This document shows, in pieces, positions 7,299 through 15,326 of a stretch of 18,842 nucleotides of DNA; within the stretch, counting starts at the first letter, position 1; the number at the start of each line of letters is the position of its first letter. A model generated the notes under the pieces. That model was given only the letters and a program-made list of their open reading frames with translations, had not been told where the DNA came from and ran no database searches. Source of the stretch: Pseudomonadota bacterium (GTDB taxonomy: Bacteria; Desulfobacterota; Desulfobacteria; Desulfobacterales; Desulfosarcinaceae); NCBI GenBank assembly GCA_023435265.1, contig JAEYRZ010000169.1:1-18842 (forward strand), in the 5' to 3' direction. A program made the position numbers and the translations under genes.

Positions 7299-7332
7299 TA
7301 GCTAAATAACAGCTATTTTTTTCGATAGTCAA
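7299..7332 (-). promoter_or_regulatory. dctP promoter with the same 17-bp palindromic operator as iorA
   Basis: Read on the minus strand, the -35 box TTGACT (7332-7327) is followed by an 11-nt stretch, then the dyad TAGCTGTTATTTAGCTA (7315-7299) with perfect 5-bp outer arms TAGCT/AGCTA. A -10-like TTATTT (7309-7304) lies inside the dyad, 17 nt from the -35. Box, spacing and dyad all match the iorA promoter: 13 of the 17 dyad bases are identical. The expected leader for dctP is about 70 nt. The site implies repression by a common dimeric regulator, not encoded in the window. Confidence 0.72.
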
Positions 7333-7359
7333 GAGAAAACGCGTCAGGCGCACGCTGCT

Positions 7360-7510
7360 TTATGAACCGGCAACAATTCCGATCGTCTGCATGAACACCG
7401 AAAATGCCCGCGTGCTCACGAGCGCGTCCGGCTTCGACGGGTTGAGCCTTCTGGTCACAGCGTCCCTGATTGGAACGGTAAAGGGCCCAACGGGCCGCCT
7501 GCGCTTGACT
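7360..7510 (-). other. Gap with a coding-like tail on the minus strand
   Basis: The space between the dctP promoter and the alpha/beta hydrolase has no clear gene. A minus-strand frame ending at a TAA at 7360 reads a tail (NPSKPDALVSTRAFSVFMQT and beyond) that looks more like protein than random sequence. Further upstream the same frame runs antisense to the hydrolase, so only a remnant of some 45 residues could be real. I do not recognise it. A small GGCCC-AAC-GGGCC hairpin lies at 7484-7496. Confidence 0.2.
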
Positions 7511-7581
7511 TGATGAAAAAGACCATTACCGCTTTGTACACCCGATTGATACGGGCTCGTATAAAAAGGACCGCCGCCGAC

Positions 7582-8460
7582 ATGCATCCGAATCCGAACC
7601 AGCGCGTACAGACCATCGATGCCCATCGATTGACCTACCTCTATTATTCGGGAACCGGGCCGCCGCTGCTGCTCATGCACGCCAACGGATTCCAGCCTTG
7701 GCTGTGGCACCCTGTCGCCCGCCGGCTTGCGCCCCACTATACGATTATCGCGCCCTACTTCTGCGATCACCGTATCGTCGAACCGGAGGAGGGATTGCAG
7801 TGGAAGCTGCTGGCCCAAGATCTTTTCCGCTTCTGCCGTGAATTGAAGCTGGAACGGCCGCTCGTCGCGGGACACTCGATGGGGGCAACCGTCGCCACCA
7901 TGGCCGAGGCCCTTTTCGGTCTGAATGCGGCGGCGATGGTTCTCATCGAACCGATATTTCTCCCGCCGGCCCTGTACCATCCGCCGCATGCGCCGGAAAC
8001 GGCCCCCCTGGTTGAAAAAGCGCTGAAACGACGCAATCGGTGGGAGGATCCGGCAGATGCCAGGGCATACCTCAAAAGCAAACCCCTGTTTGCCGACTGG
8101 GATGAAGAAGCTCTGAATCTTTACATTGATCACGGCATGGTTACCGACGGCGAAGGTGGTCTTCGACTGGCGTGTGCGCCCGCCCGGGAAGCCGCCTTGT
8201 TTGCCGGAGACCGGCATTACGATCCATGGCCCGAATTACCCAGGGTAACCTGCCCGGTTCTGATTCTCGGGGGCGGGAAAAGCGACCTCCGGAATTTCAT
8301 CGACCTGCGCGAAGCGGCTTCGCGTTTTCCGTCGGGCCGATACCAGCTTGTTCCGGATGCGGGTCATCTGATCCCCATGGAACAGCCGGGCGCAACAGCG
8401 CGAATCATCCACGATTACTTTGCCGAGCGGGATGAAGACCCCGCCGTTTCGAGCGGATAA
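7582..8460 (+). CDS. Alpha/beta-fold hydrolase
   Basis: A serine hydrolase of the alpha/beta fold, 292 residues from the chosen start. The oxyanion-side motif LLLMHANGF is near residues 29-37. The nucleophile elbow is GHSMG with Ser99, and the catalytic His is H262 in DAGHLIPMEQP. The acid is probably an Asp in the strand around the LILGGGKSD segment. The insert between residues about 125 and 210 would form the lid. There is no signal peptide, so it is likely cytoplasmic. The ATG at 7582 is preferred because AAAAAGGA lies about 11 nt upstream. An in-frame ATG at 7513 has no ribosome site and would add 23 basic residues. It stands alone, divergent from dctP, upstream of the glycogen operon. 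The substrate is not evident; esterase or C-C hydrolase are both possible. Confidence 0.85.
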   Translation: MHPNPNQRVQTIDAHRLTYLYYSGTGPPLLLMHANGFQPWLWHPVARRLAPHYTIIAPYFCDHRIVEPEEGLQWKLLAQDLFRFCRELKLERPLVAGHSMGATVATMAEALFGLNAAAMVLIEPIFLPPALYHPPHAPETAPLVEKALKRRNRWEDPADARAYLKSKPLFADWDEEALNLYIDHGMVTDGEGGLRLACAPAREAALFAGDRHYDPWPELPRVTCPVLILGGGKSDLRNFIDLREAASRFPSGRYQLVPDAGHLIPMEQPGATARIIHDYFAERDEDPAVSSG

Positions 8461-8462
8461 AT

Positions 8463-8593
8463 CGCCCTTACTGCCGGCTTGAGCTTCGGCGTGCCGATCA
8501 AAGGGCGGTTGACGCACCGGCCGGCGGGCGTTAGCATGAAACTGATTTTTTGAAGGCCCGTGACGTAAGCCCACTATCCCCCAGCGGCGTCAC
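8463..8593 (+). other. Structured gap between the hydrolase and the glycogen operon
   Basis: The 207-nt gap holds several inverted repeats: CGCCCTT (8463-8469) with AAGGGCG (8501-8507); a GC-rich ACGC...GCGT stem with a bulge right after it, followed some 13 nt later by a run of six T (8546-8551); and GTGACG (8560-8565) with CGTCAC (8588-8593). The first two may act as a loose terminator for the hydrolase. The last could be an operator or a leader structure for the glycogen operon. No good -35/-10 pair is visible. Confidence 0.3.
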
Positions 8594-8667
8594 CTGCGAT
8601 CATCTTTTCTTCGGAAATCGGAGAAAGAACGGGCGAAGGCTTTGGCCAAATCGGATCAGGAGGACGC

Positions 8668-8976
8668 ATGAGCATCAAGAAGCAATATCTTAAATCCAAG
8701 CCCATCTGTAAAGTCACCTTCCGTCTTTCCGCAACGACCGCCGCGGAAGGACGCAAGGCTGCTCTGGCCGGCGACTTCAACGCGTGGCGCATCGATCAAA
8801 CCATCATGAAACCGTTGAAGAATGGTGACTTCACCGTCACGGTGGACCTGCCCGTGGGGCGTGAGTACCAGTACCGATATGTGATCGACGACCGATTGTG
8901 GGTCACGGACGATGCGGCCGACAAATATGTGTCTTCCGGATTTTCCGACTGCCAGAATTCGGTCGTGATCGTCTGA
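8668..8976 (+). CDS. Stand-alone CBM48/isoamylase early-set glycogen-binding protein
   Basis: A 102-residue cytoplasmic protein consisting almost wholly of one early-set beta-sandwich of the CBM48/AMPK-beta glycogen-binding type. The diagnostic features are VTFRL near residue 15, AALAGDFNAW around residues 30-40 with the sugar-stacking Trp, the PVGREYQYRYVIDD hairpin, and WVTDDAADKYV. There is no catalytic domain, so it probably binds alpha-glucan and may tether or stimulate the enzymes encoded after it. The ATG at 8668 has AGGAGG 4 nt upstream. It is the first gene of the cluster, 137 nt before glgP. Nothing recognisable lies in that gap. Such small proteins are often annotated as isoamylase early-set domain proteins; their role is not well defined. 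Confidence 0.88.
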   Translation: MSIKKQYLKSKPICKVTFRLSATTAAEGRKAALAGDFNAWRIDQTIMKPLKNGDFTVTVDLPVGREYQYRYVIDDRLWVTDDAADKYVSSGFSDCQNSVVIV

Positions 8977-9113
8977 TTTTCCACTCGCCTCCAGCATTGA
9001 TCAGCGGAGCGGACTGCGGCGCAAGCATCCCGTTCTCCGAACTGGACAACCCGCCGGGGTTCGATTACATTGCCGGTGCATTGATATGCGCCGCTACTTT
9101 GAAGGATTATTGA

Positions 9114-11663
9114 ATGAAACGGATACACACCTATCAGGTCTTTCCCCGACTGCCGGTGTCTCTCAATTTTCTAGGCATCCTCTCCCGCAATATGTGGTGG
9201 TCCTGGAAGCCGGACGCCATCGAACTGTTCCGGCGTATCGACCCGCGCCTGTGGGAAAAATCGGAACGCAATCCAATCGTCTTCGTCACCCGTGTCTCCC
9301 AGGAGCGGCTGGAAAGACTTTCCCGCGACGACAGTTTCCTCGCGCACCTCGATCGCGTCAAGCAGCAGTTCAAGGAACGCGTGCTGGCCTCCATCGACCA
9401 CGACCGGACACCGTACGGCGCCGATACGCGCGTGGCTTATTTCTCAATGGAATTCGGCGTTCACGAAAGCCTGCCGCTGTTCGCCGGAGGGCTGGGTGTT
9501 CTGGCCGGGGATCATCTGAAATCGGCCTCCCACATGAGCATCCCGATGGTGGCCGTGGGGCTGCTGTACCGGCAGGGTTACTTCCGGCAGTTTCTGGACC
9601 CCCAGGGCTGGCAGCAGGAATCCTACCCCGAAATCGATTTTTACCACCTGCCGCTCTTCCGGGTGCAGAACGAGATGGGCGCCGACCTGCGCATTTCGGT
9701 CGAGAGCCCCATGGGTCCGATCCTGGCGGACGTATGGAAAATCATGGTCGGCCGCATTCCGCTCTTCCTGCTCGATACCAACGTACTGGAAAATCCCGCC
9801 GGTATTCGCGAAATTACGTCGCGGCTGTATAACAGCGAGCCCGGAGTGCGCCTCAGCCAGGAGGTTCTGCTGGGCATCGGCGGCATGCGCGCACTCGCTG
9901 CGATGGGCATCGAGCCGACGATTTGTCACATGAATGAAGGCCACAGCACCTTCGCCAATATCGAACGGCTCATACAGCTCATCAAGCGGCACCATCTGGA
10001 CATGAAATCGGCCTTGGAAGTGATTGCGCGCACCTCCGTATTCACGACCCATACACCGGTGGCCGCCGGGCACGACGAATTCCCGGTCGAAATGGTGCGC
10101 CCCTATATCCGCTCGCTGGCCGCGGAACTGCAGATTTCGGAAAACGAGCTGCTCTCCTGGGGGCAAATGAACGGCAAGGGCCCGCACGGGCCGTTCTCCA
10201 TGTTCATTCTCGGACTGCGGATGTCGCAGTTTCTCAACGGGGTCAGCGAACTGCACGGCCGCGTGGCGCGCCAGATGTGGTCGTTCGTCTGGCCGGAGCG
10301 CTCGCATGAAGATGTACCCATCCGCCATGTCACCAACGGGGTGCATATCTCCAGCTTCATCTCGCCGGAAATCGTGCTGCTGTTCGAGCGCTATCTTGGA
10401 CCCGAATGGCACTTCTGCAGCCGCAAAACGGAGAACATCGACCGCATCGACGAGATCTACGACGAGGAGCTGTGGCGTGCGCACGAAATGAGCCGTACCC
10501 GTCTGATCAGCTATGTGCGCGAACGCCTGGCCGCCCAGCTGGGCCGCCGCAACGCCCCGGCGGCGGTGATGAAAATGGCCGAATCGGCCCTCAATCCCGA
10601 AGTCCTCACGATCGGCTTCGCCCGGCGCTTCGCAACCTACAAGCGGGCCGCACTGATCTTCCGCGACGCGGAACGCCTCAAGGCCATCCTGACCTCCCAA
10701 ACCAGACCCGTACAGATCATTTTCGCGGGCAAAGCCCACCCGCAGGACAACGAGGGCAAGGAGCTGATCAAGCGCATCGTCCAGTTCGCGCGCGAACACG
10801 ATTTGCGCGACCGAATCATTTTCATGGAAGATTACGATATGGGGATCGCGCGTTTTCTCGTCCAGGGCGTGGACATCTGGCTCAACACGCCGCGCCGGCC
10901 CCTGGAAGCGTGCGGCACTTCGGGAATGAAGGCGGCCATCAACGGTATTTTGAATGTCAGCATTCTGGACGGCTGGTGGAACGAAGGATATGCCCCGGAA
11001 CACGGCTGGCGAATCGGAAACGGCGAAGAGTACAGCGATGCCAACTACCAGGACATGGTGGAGAGCCAGGCATTGTATAATGTGCTGGAAACCGACGTCA
11101 TACCCACTTTTTACAGCCGCACGGCCGGCAAGATGCCCGAGGGATGGATTAAAAAGATGAAATCCTCCATGAAGATGGCGATGTCTTTCTTCTGCAGCCA
11201 TCGCATGGTAGGAGAGTACCAGGAACGGTTCTATCTGCCGGCCATTCAGCGCAGGCGTGAACTGCTGGAAGACAATGCCCGCGAATCCAGGCGCCTGAGC
11301 GTGCTGCACCAGCGCCTGCGTGAATTGTGGGGCGAAATCCGGGTCGAGCCGCCCGAAAGGGACAGCGAAGGCCCCTTTCAGGTAGAAGATTCATTCAACG
11401 TCAGCGCCATCGTGCATCTTGGCGCCATCTTGCCCGGTGAAGTCGATGTGGAACTCTATTACGGTCGTTTGAGGCGCATCGATGAACTGGAGAAGGGTTC
11501 CCAGCTACCGATGGAGATGATCGAAAACCGCGGCGGGGGCACCTATCTCTATCGCTGCAGGGTCAATTGCACCAATTCAGGCCGCTTCGGCTTCACGGTG
11601 CGGGTCGTCCCGCGCTCCGACGACTGGATCCGGTTTACCCCCGGGTTGTTGACCTGGGCCTGA
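9114..11663 (+). CDS. glgP: Alpha-glucan (glycogen) phosphorylase, GT35
   Basis: Releases glucose-1-phosphate from the non-reducing ends of glycogen, using phosphate and pyridoxal phosphate. The 849-residue protein belongs to the alpha-glucan phosphorylase branch with an N-terminal DUF3417-type domain (LSRNMWWSWKPDAIELFRRI at residues about 24-43). It then has YFSMEFGVHESLPLFAGGLG, FTTHTPVAAGHDEF, VTNGVHISSF, and IGFARRFATYKRA. The PLP lysine is K606 in EACGTSGMKAAINGILNVS. The last 90 or so residues form an added beta-rich domain. The ATG at 9114 has GAAGGA 7 nt upstream. It sits between the CBM48 gene and glgA (53 nt gap), placing breakdown and synthesis in one operon. The assignment is secure. 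Short maltodextrins are possible substrates as well as glycogen. Confidence 0.96.
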   Translation: MKRIHTYQVFPRLPVSLNFLGILSRNMWWSWKPDAIELFRRIDPRLWEKSERNPIVFVTRVSQERLERLSRDDSFLAHLDRVKQQFKERVLASIDHDRTPYGADTRVAYFSMEFGVHESLPLFAGGLGVLAGDHLKSASHMSIPMVAVGLLYRQGYFRQFLDPQGWQQESYPEIDFYHLPLFRVQNEMGADLRISVESPMGPILADVWKIMVGRIPLFLLDTNVLENPAGIREITSRLYNSEPGVRLSQEVLLGIGGMRALAAMGIEPTICHMNEGHSTFANIERLIQLIKRHHLDMKSALEVIARTSVFTTHTPVAAGHDEFPVEMVRPYIRSLAAELQISENELLSWGQMNGKGPHGPFSMFILGLRMSQFLNGVSELHGRVARQMWSFVWPERSHEDVPIRHVTNGVHISSFISPEIVLLFERYLGPEWHFCSRKTENIDRIDEIYDEELWRAHEMSRTRLISYVRERLAAQLGRRNAPAAVMKMAESALNPEVLTIGFARRFATYKRAALIFRDAERLKAILTSQTRPVQIIFAGKAHPQDNEGKELIKRIVQFAREHDLRDRIIFMEDYDMGIARFLVQGVDIWLNTPRRPLEACGTSGMKAAINGILNVSILDGWWNEGYAPEHGWRIGNGEEYSDANYQDMVESQALYNVLETDVIPTFYSRTAGKMPEGWIKKMKSSMKMAMSFFCSHRMVGEYQERFYLPAIQRRRELLEDNARESRRLSVLHQRLRELWGEIRVEPPERDSEGPFQVEDSFNVSAIVHLGAILPGEVDVELYYGRLRRIDELEKGSQLPMEMIENRGGGTYLYRCRVNCTNSGRFGFTVRVVPRSDDWIRFTPGLLTWA

Positions 11664-11716
11664 AGCAGGGCTACGCTCCGCACGATGCCCCGACATGCAG
11701 AATCGATCGGTTTGCC

Positions 11717-13228
11717 ATGGCAAAAAAACGTAAGAATCCGCGTGTTTTGATCGTCACGCCCGAAGTGACCTACCTCCCCGATCGCATGGGCAGTCTGGCC
11801 AATTTCTTGACCGCCAAGGCCGGCGGGCTGGCCGATGTTTCCGCGGCGCTGATCAGCGCGCTGTTTCATCAGGGGGCCGATGTGCACGTGGCGCTGCCCG
11901 ACTACCGCGCCATTTTCCAGGATCGCCTGGCGCCGTTCCTGCGCAAGGAGCAGCGGCTGCTGCGCCGTGTCATGCCGAACGACCGGGTGCATTTGGCCGA
12001 GGACCGCGCCTTCTTCTATCTCAACCGGGTCTATTCCAATTACGGTATGGAAAACATCCAGATCGCGCTGGCCTTTCAGCGCGAGGTGATCAACAACATC
12101 GTCCCGCGTGTTCAGCCCGATCTGATTCACTGCAACGACTGGATGACCGGATTGATCCCGGCCATGGCCCGTGAACTGCGCGTGCCCTGCCTTTTCACGA
12201 TCCACAACATTCATACGGTCAAGACCACGCTCGCCCACATCGAAGACCGCGGCATCGACGCCGCCTACTTCTGGCACCACCTTTACTACACCCAGTACGG
12301 CGAAGACTACGATCAGGTGCGGGATGCGATTCCAGTCGATTTTCTGGTCAGCGGTGTTTTCGCCGCCCACTTCGTCAACACGGTGAGCCGCCGTTTTCTG
12401 GACGAGATTGTCGAAGGCCGGCACGCCTTCGTCGAGCAGCACCTGCGCACCGAACTGGTCAACAAGGTCACTGCGGGCGTGGCGGCGGGAATCTTGAATG
12501 CACCGGACCCTGCCTTCGACCCGGTCGACGATGTCCATTTGCCGGTACCCTATGCGGCCGACGACCACCCCAGCGCCAAGCGCGCCAACAAAGTGATGCT
12601 GCAGAAGATGCTCGGGCTGAACGAAGATCCGGATGCGGCGCTCTTTTTCTGGCCTTCGCGGCTCGATCCCGTGCAAAAGGGCTGTCAGCTGCTTTCGGAT
12701 ATTTTCTTCCGGGTACTGTCCAAATTCTGGCAGTGCAATCTGCAGGTCGTGTTCGTGGCCAACGGCGACTACCAGCGTATCTTCCGGGATATCGTCGGCT
12801 TTCACAACCTGCACGAGCGTGTGGCCGTTTGCGATTTCAGCGAACAACTGGAGCATATGGCTTACGGCGCTTCCGATTTCGTGCTGATGCCCTCGCTGTT
12901 CGAACCCTGCGGCCTGCCCCAGATGATCGGCCAGATTTATGGGTGCCTCCCCGTGGCCCACGATACCGGCGGAATCCACGATACTGTGAGCCCGTTGGAC
13001 GTCAGCCGCGATTCGGGCAGCGGCTTCCTGTTTCAGGTTCACGATTCGATCGGACTTTCCTGGGCCATCGACCAGGCCATGGCGTTCCATGCCCTGCCCG
13101 CCGAGGTCAAAGCACGCCAGGTGGCGCGCATCATGCGCCAGGGCCGGGACACCTTCAACCACGAAGTCAACGCCCGGCAATACATCGAGCTCTATGAGAA
13201 GATGCTGGAACGGCCGCTGATCGCCTGA
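11717..13228 (+). CDS. glgA: Glycogen synthase, GT5
   Basis: Transfers glucose from a nucleotide sugar (normally ADP-glucose) to the growing alpha-1,4-glucan. From the ATG at 11717 it has 503 residues, as usual. The N-terminal donor/acceptor loop is KAGGLADV (residues 34-41), in the place of the classic KTGGLGDV. IHCNDWMTG, FTIHNIHTVK and WPSRLDPVQKG follow in order, and the C-terminal motif SLFEPCGLPQMIGQIYG carries the catalytic-site Glu396. The usual NGID segment reads NAPD here (GILNAPDPAFDP). A short insertion precedes KAGG. Both features fit a subgroup I associate with deltaproteobacteria. No convincing ribosome site precedes the ATG, so translation may depend on coupling with glgP. The frame is open further upstream but overlaps glgP and looks non-coding. 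The gap to glgB is 26 nt. Confidence 0.94.
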   Translation: MAKKRKNPRVLIVTPEVTYLPDRMGSLANFLTAKAGGLADVSAALISALFHQGADVHVALPDYRAIFQDRLAPFLRKEQRLLRRVMPNDRVHLAEDRAFFYLNRVYSNYGMENIQIALAFQREVINNIVPRVQPDLIHCNDWMTGLIPAMARELRVPCLFTIHNIHTVKTTLAHIEDRGIDAAYFWHHLYYTQYGEDYDQVRDAIPVDFLVSGVFAAHFVNTVSRRFLDEIVEGRHAFVEQHLRTELVNKVTAGVAAGILNAPDPAFDPVDDVHLPVPYAADDHPSAKRANKVMLQKMLGLNEDPDAALFFWPSRLDPVQKGCQLLSDIFFRVLSKFWQCNLQVVFVANGDYQRIFRDIVGFHNLHERVAVCDFSEQLEHMAYGASDFVLMPSLFEPCGLPQMIGQIYGCLPVAHDTGGIHDTVSPLDVSRDSGSGFLFQVHDSIGLSWAIDQAMAFHALPAEVKARQVARIMRQGRDTFNHEVNARQYIELYEKMLERPLIA

Positions 13229-13254
13229 TACGGAAGTGACACGGAAGGTGCCTG

Positions 13255-15285
13255 ATGCGAAGTCGACCGGACGGCGAACGACTGACGCGCTTTCTTTCCA
13301 CCGACGCCTATCTCGAACCATATGCCGGGACCATCGCCCGACGCATCGCCCGCATTGACGAAACCGCGCTGCGCCTGACCTGCGGCAGCGGGCGGCTGGC
13401 CGATTTTGCCTTGGGCCATGATTACTTCGGCCTCCATTTCCGAAACGGCGAGTGGGTGTTCCGGGAGTGGGCGCCCGGGGCCAGGGCGATCTACCTGGTG
13501 GGACATTCGACGAACTGGCAGACCGCGCTCGACTTCGGCCTCTCGTGCATCAACGGCCACGGTGTATGGGAAATCCGCCTGCCTGCCGACCGGCTGCGGC
13601 ATGGCGACCTCTATCGCCTGCGTGTGGAATATGCAGACGGGGCCGGCGACCGTATTCCGGCCTGGGCGCGGCGCGTGGTGCAGGATCCCCGCACACTGAT
13701 TTTCAACGCCCAGGTATGGCGTCCCGAAACCCCCTACGCCTGGCGCAGCGCCGATTTCCGGGTGCCGCCGGAGCCGCCCCTGATTTACGAAGTGCACGTC
13801 GGCATGGCCCAGGAGGAGGAACGCGTGGGCACCTATGCCGAATTCACGGCAAAAATCCTGCCGCGCATCAAAGCCGCCGGCTACAACACACTTCAAATCA
13901 TGGCCGTCCCCGAACACCCTTATTACGGCAGCTTCGGGTACCATGTTTCCAGTTTCTTCGCGCCGGCCTCGCGCTTCGGCACGCCCGAGGATTTGAAGGC
14001 GTTGATCGATGCGGCCCATGAGCTCGGACTGGCGGTCCTGATCGACCTGGTCCATTCGCATGCCGCCAACAATGAGGTCGAAGGCATCAGCCGCTTCGAC
14101 GGCACCGAGTATCAATTTTTTCACGGCGGCGCGCGCGGGCGCCATATCGCCTGGGATTCACGGCTGTTCGATTATGGCAAGCACCAGGTGCTGCATTTCC
14201 TGCTCTCCAACTGCCGTTACTGGCTGGACGAATTCCGCGTGGACGGGTTCCGTTTCGACGGCATCACCTCCATGCTGTACCTGCATCACGGCCTGGGGCG
14301 CGCCTTCACCTGTTACGACGACTATTTCGGCGACCAGGTGGACGAAGACGCCCTGGTCTATCTGGCGCTGGCCAATCAACTGATTCACGGCCTGCGGCCG
14401 GATGCCGTCACGATCGCCGAGGATGTCAGCGGAATGCCGGGGTTGGCGCGCCCCTGGGATGAGGGCGGCGTCGGCTTCGACTATCGCTTCGCCATGGGGG
14501 TGCCGGACTACTGGATCAAGCTGACCAAGGATGTTCGCGATGAGGATTGGTCCATGGACGATCTCTGGTGCGCGTTGACCGACCGCCGCCATGACGAGCG
14601 GACCATTTCGTACGCCGAGTCGCACGACCAGGCTCTGGTGGGTGACCAGACTCTGATATTCCGCCTGATCGGGGCCGACATTTACAATCACATGGCCGAT
14701 TGGAACGGTACCTGTCGGGTCGAACGGGGAGTGGCCCTGCATAAGATGATCCGCCTGATCACCCTGGCCACGGCAGGCTCCGGTTACCTGAACTTCATGG
14801 GCAACGAGTTCGGACACCCCGAGTGGATCGACTTCCCGCGGCCGGGCAACGGCTGGTCATATCACTATGCGCGGCGGCAATGGCCCCTCAAAGAGGATCC
14901 GAATTTGAAATACCGCTTTCTGGACCGTTTCGATCAGGCAATGATCGCGCTTGTCCGGGAGCGGCGCGTCTACTCAGCCGCCTGGGCCAATCGGCTGTGC
15001 GCCAACAACGGCGACAAGGTTTTGATTTTCGAACGCGCCGGCCTGATCTTCGCCTTCAATTTCCATCCCGTGAACTCATTCACCGATTACGCCTTCCCGG
15101 CACCGCCGGGCAGCTACCGGGTCATTCTCGATTCGGACGATTCCTGTTTCGGCGGGCATGGCCGCATCGACCTGGCCGTGCGGCATTTCACCCTGATCGG
15201 AGAACATCCCGACCATCCCCCGCACCGCCTCAGCTTGTACCTGCCGTGCCGGACCGCCCTGGTCCTGGCGCCCGAAGCGGGGTAG
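13255..15285 (+). CDS. glgB: 1,4-alpha-glucan branching enzyme, eukaryotic-type GH13
   Basis: Cuts alpha-1,4 chains and re-attaches them by alpha-1,6 bonds, giving glycogen its branches. The 676-residue protein has an N-terminal CBM48 domain (FREWAPGARAIYLVGHSTNW), a GH13 barrel starting near IYEVHVGMAQEEERVGTYAEF, and a C-terminal beta domain. Catalytic residues are Asp335 (nucleophile, DGFRFDGIT), Glu389 (acid/base, IAEDVSGMP) and Asp458 (transition state, ESHDQ). The segment GNEFGHPEWIDFPR, with SYHYARRQW after it, is the pattern of animal and plant branching enzymes (GH13 subfamily 8) and not of the E. coli GlgB type. The ATG at 13255 follows GGAAGG at a good distance. It is the last gene of the operon, convergent with the OsmC gene 41 nt away. 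Confidence 0.95.
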   Translation: MRSRPDGERLTRFLSTDAYLEPYAGTIARRIARIDETALRLTCGSGRLADFALGHDYFGLHFRNGEWVFREWAPGARAIYLVGHSTNWQTALDFGLSCINGHGVWEIRLPADRLRHGDLYRLRVEYADGAGDRIPAWARRVVQDPRTLIFNAQVWRPETPYAWRSADFRVPPEPPLIYEVHVGMAQEEERVGTYAEFTAKILPRIKAAGYNTLQIMAVPEHPYYGSFGYHVSSFFAPASRFGTPEDLKALIDAAHELGLAVLIDLVHSHAANNEVEGISRFDGTEYQFFHGGARGRHIAWDSRLFDYGKHQVLHFLLSNCRYWLDEFRVDGFRFDGITSMLYLHHGLGRAFTCYDDYFGDQVDEDALVYLALANQLIHGLRPDAVTIAEDVSGMPGLARPWDEGGVGFDYRFAMGVPDYWIKLTKDVRDEDWSMDDLWCALTDRRHDERTISYAESHDQALVGDQTLIFRLIGADIYNHMADWNGTCRVERGVALHKMIRLITLATAGSGYLNFMGNEFGHPEWIDFPRPGNGWSYHYARRQWPLKEDPNLKYRFLDRFDQAMIALVRERRVYSAAWANRLCANNGDKVLIFERAGLIFAFNFHPVNSFTDYAFPAPPGSYRVILDSDDSCFGGHGRIDLAVRHFTLIGEHPDHPPHRLSLYLPCRTALVLAPEAG

Positions 15286-15326
15286 GCGCTGCAGCGCAAC
15301 GAAGATATCGGCCCACCTGGCCCTGC

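Noticed and set aside
7505..7551. TTGACT just upstream of the hydrolase as a plus-strand promoter
   Set aside because: No -10 like sequence at 16-18 nt; TTGATA followed by TATAAA further on has a spacing of only 8 nt.
9444..11309. A 621-codon open frame on the minus strand across glgP
   Set aside because: It is antisense to a clear phosphorylase with all its motifs. Long antisense frames are expected in GC-rich coding DNA, and its translation shows no family features.
11549..13321. A 590-codon minus-strand open frame across glgA
   Set aside because: Antisense to glycogen synthase; His/Asp/Gln-rich composition typical of a shadow frame and no ribosome site.
15286..15297. Perfect palindrome GCGCTGCAGCGC between glgB and the convergent OsmC gene
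   Set aside because: It gives only a 4-bp stem with a 4-nt loop and no T run, so I do not call it a terminator; it could be chance in GC-rich DNA.
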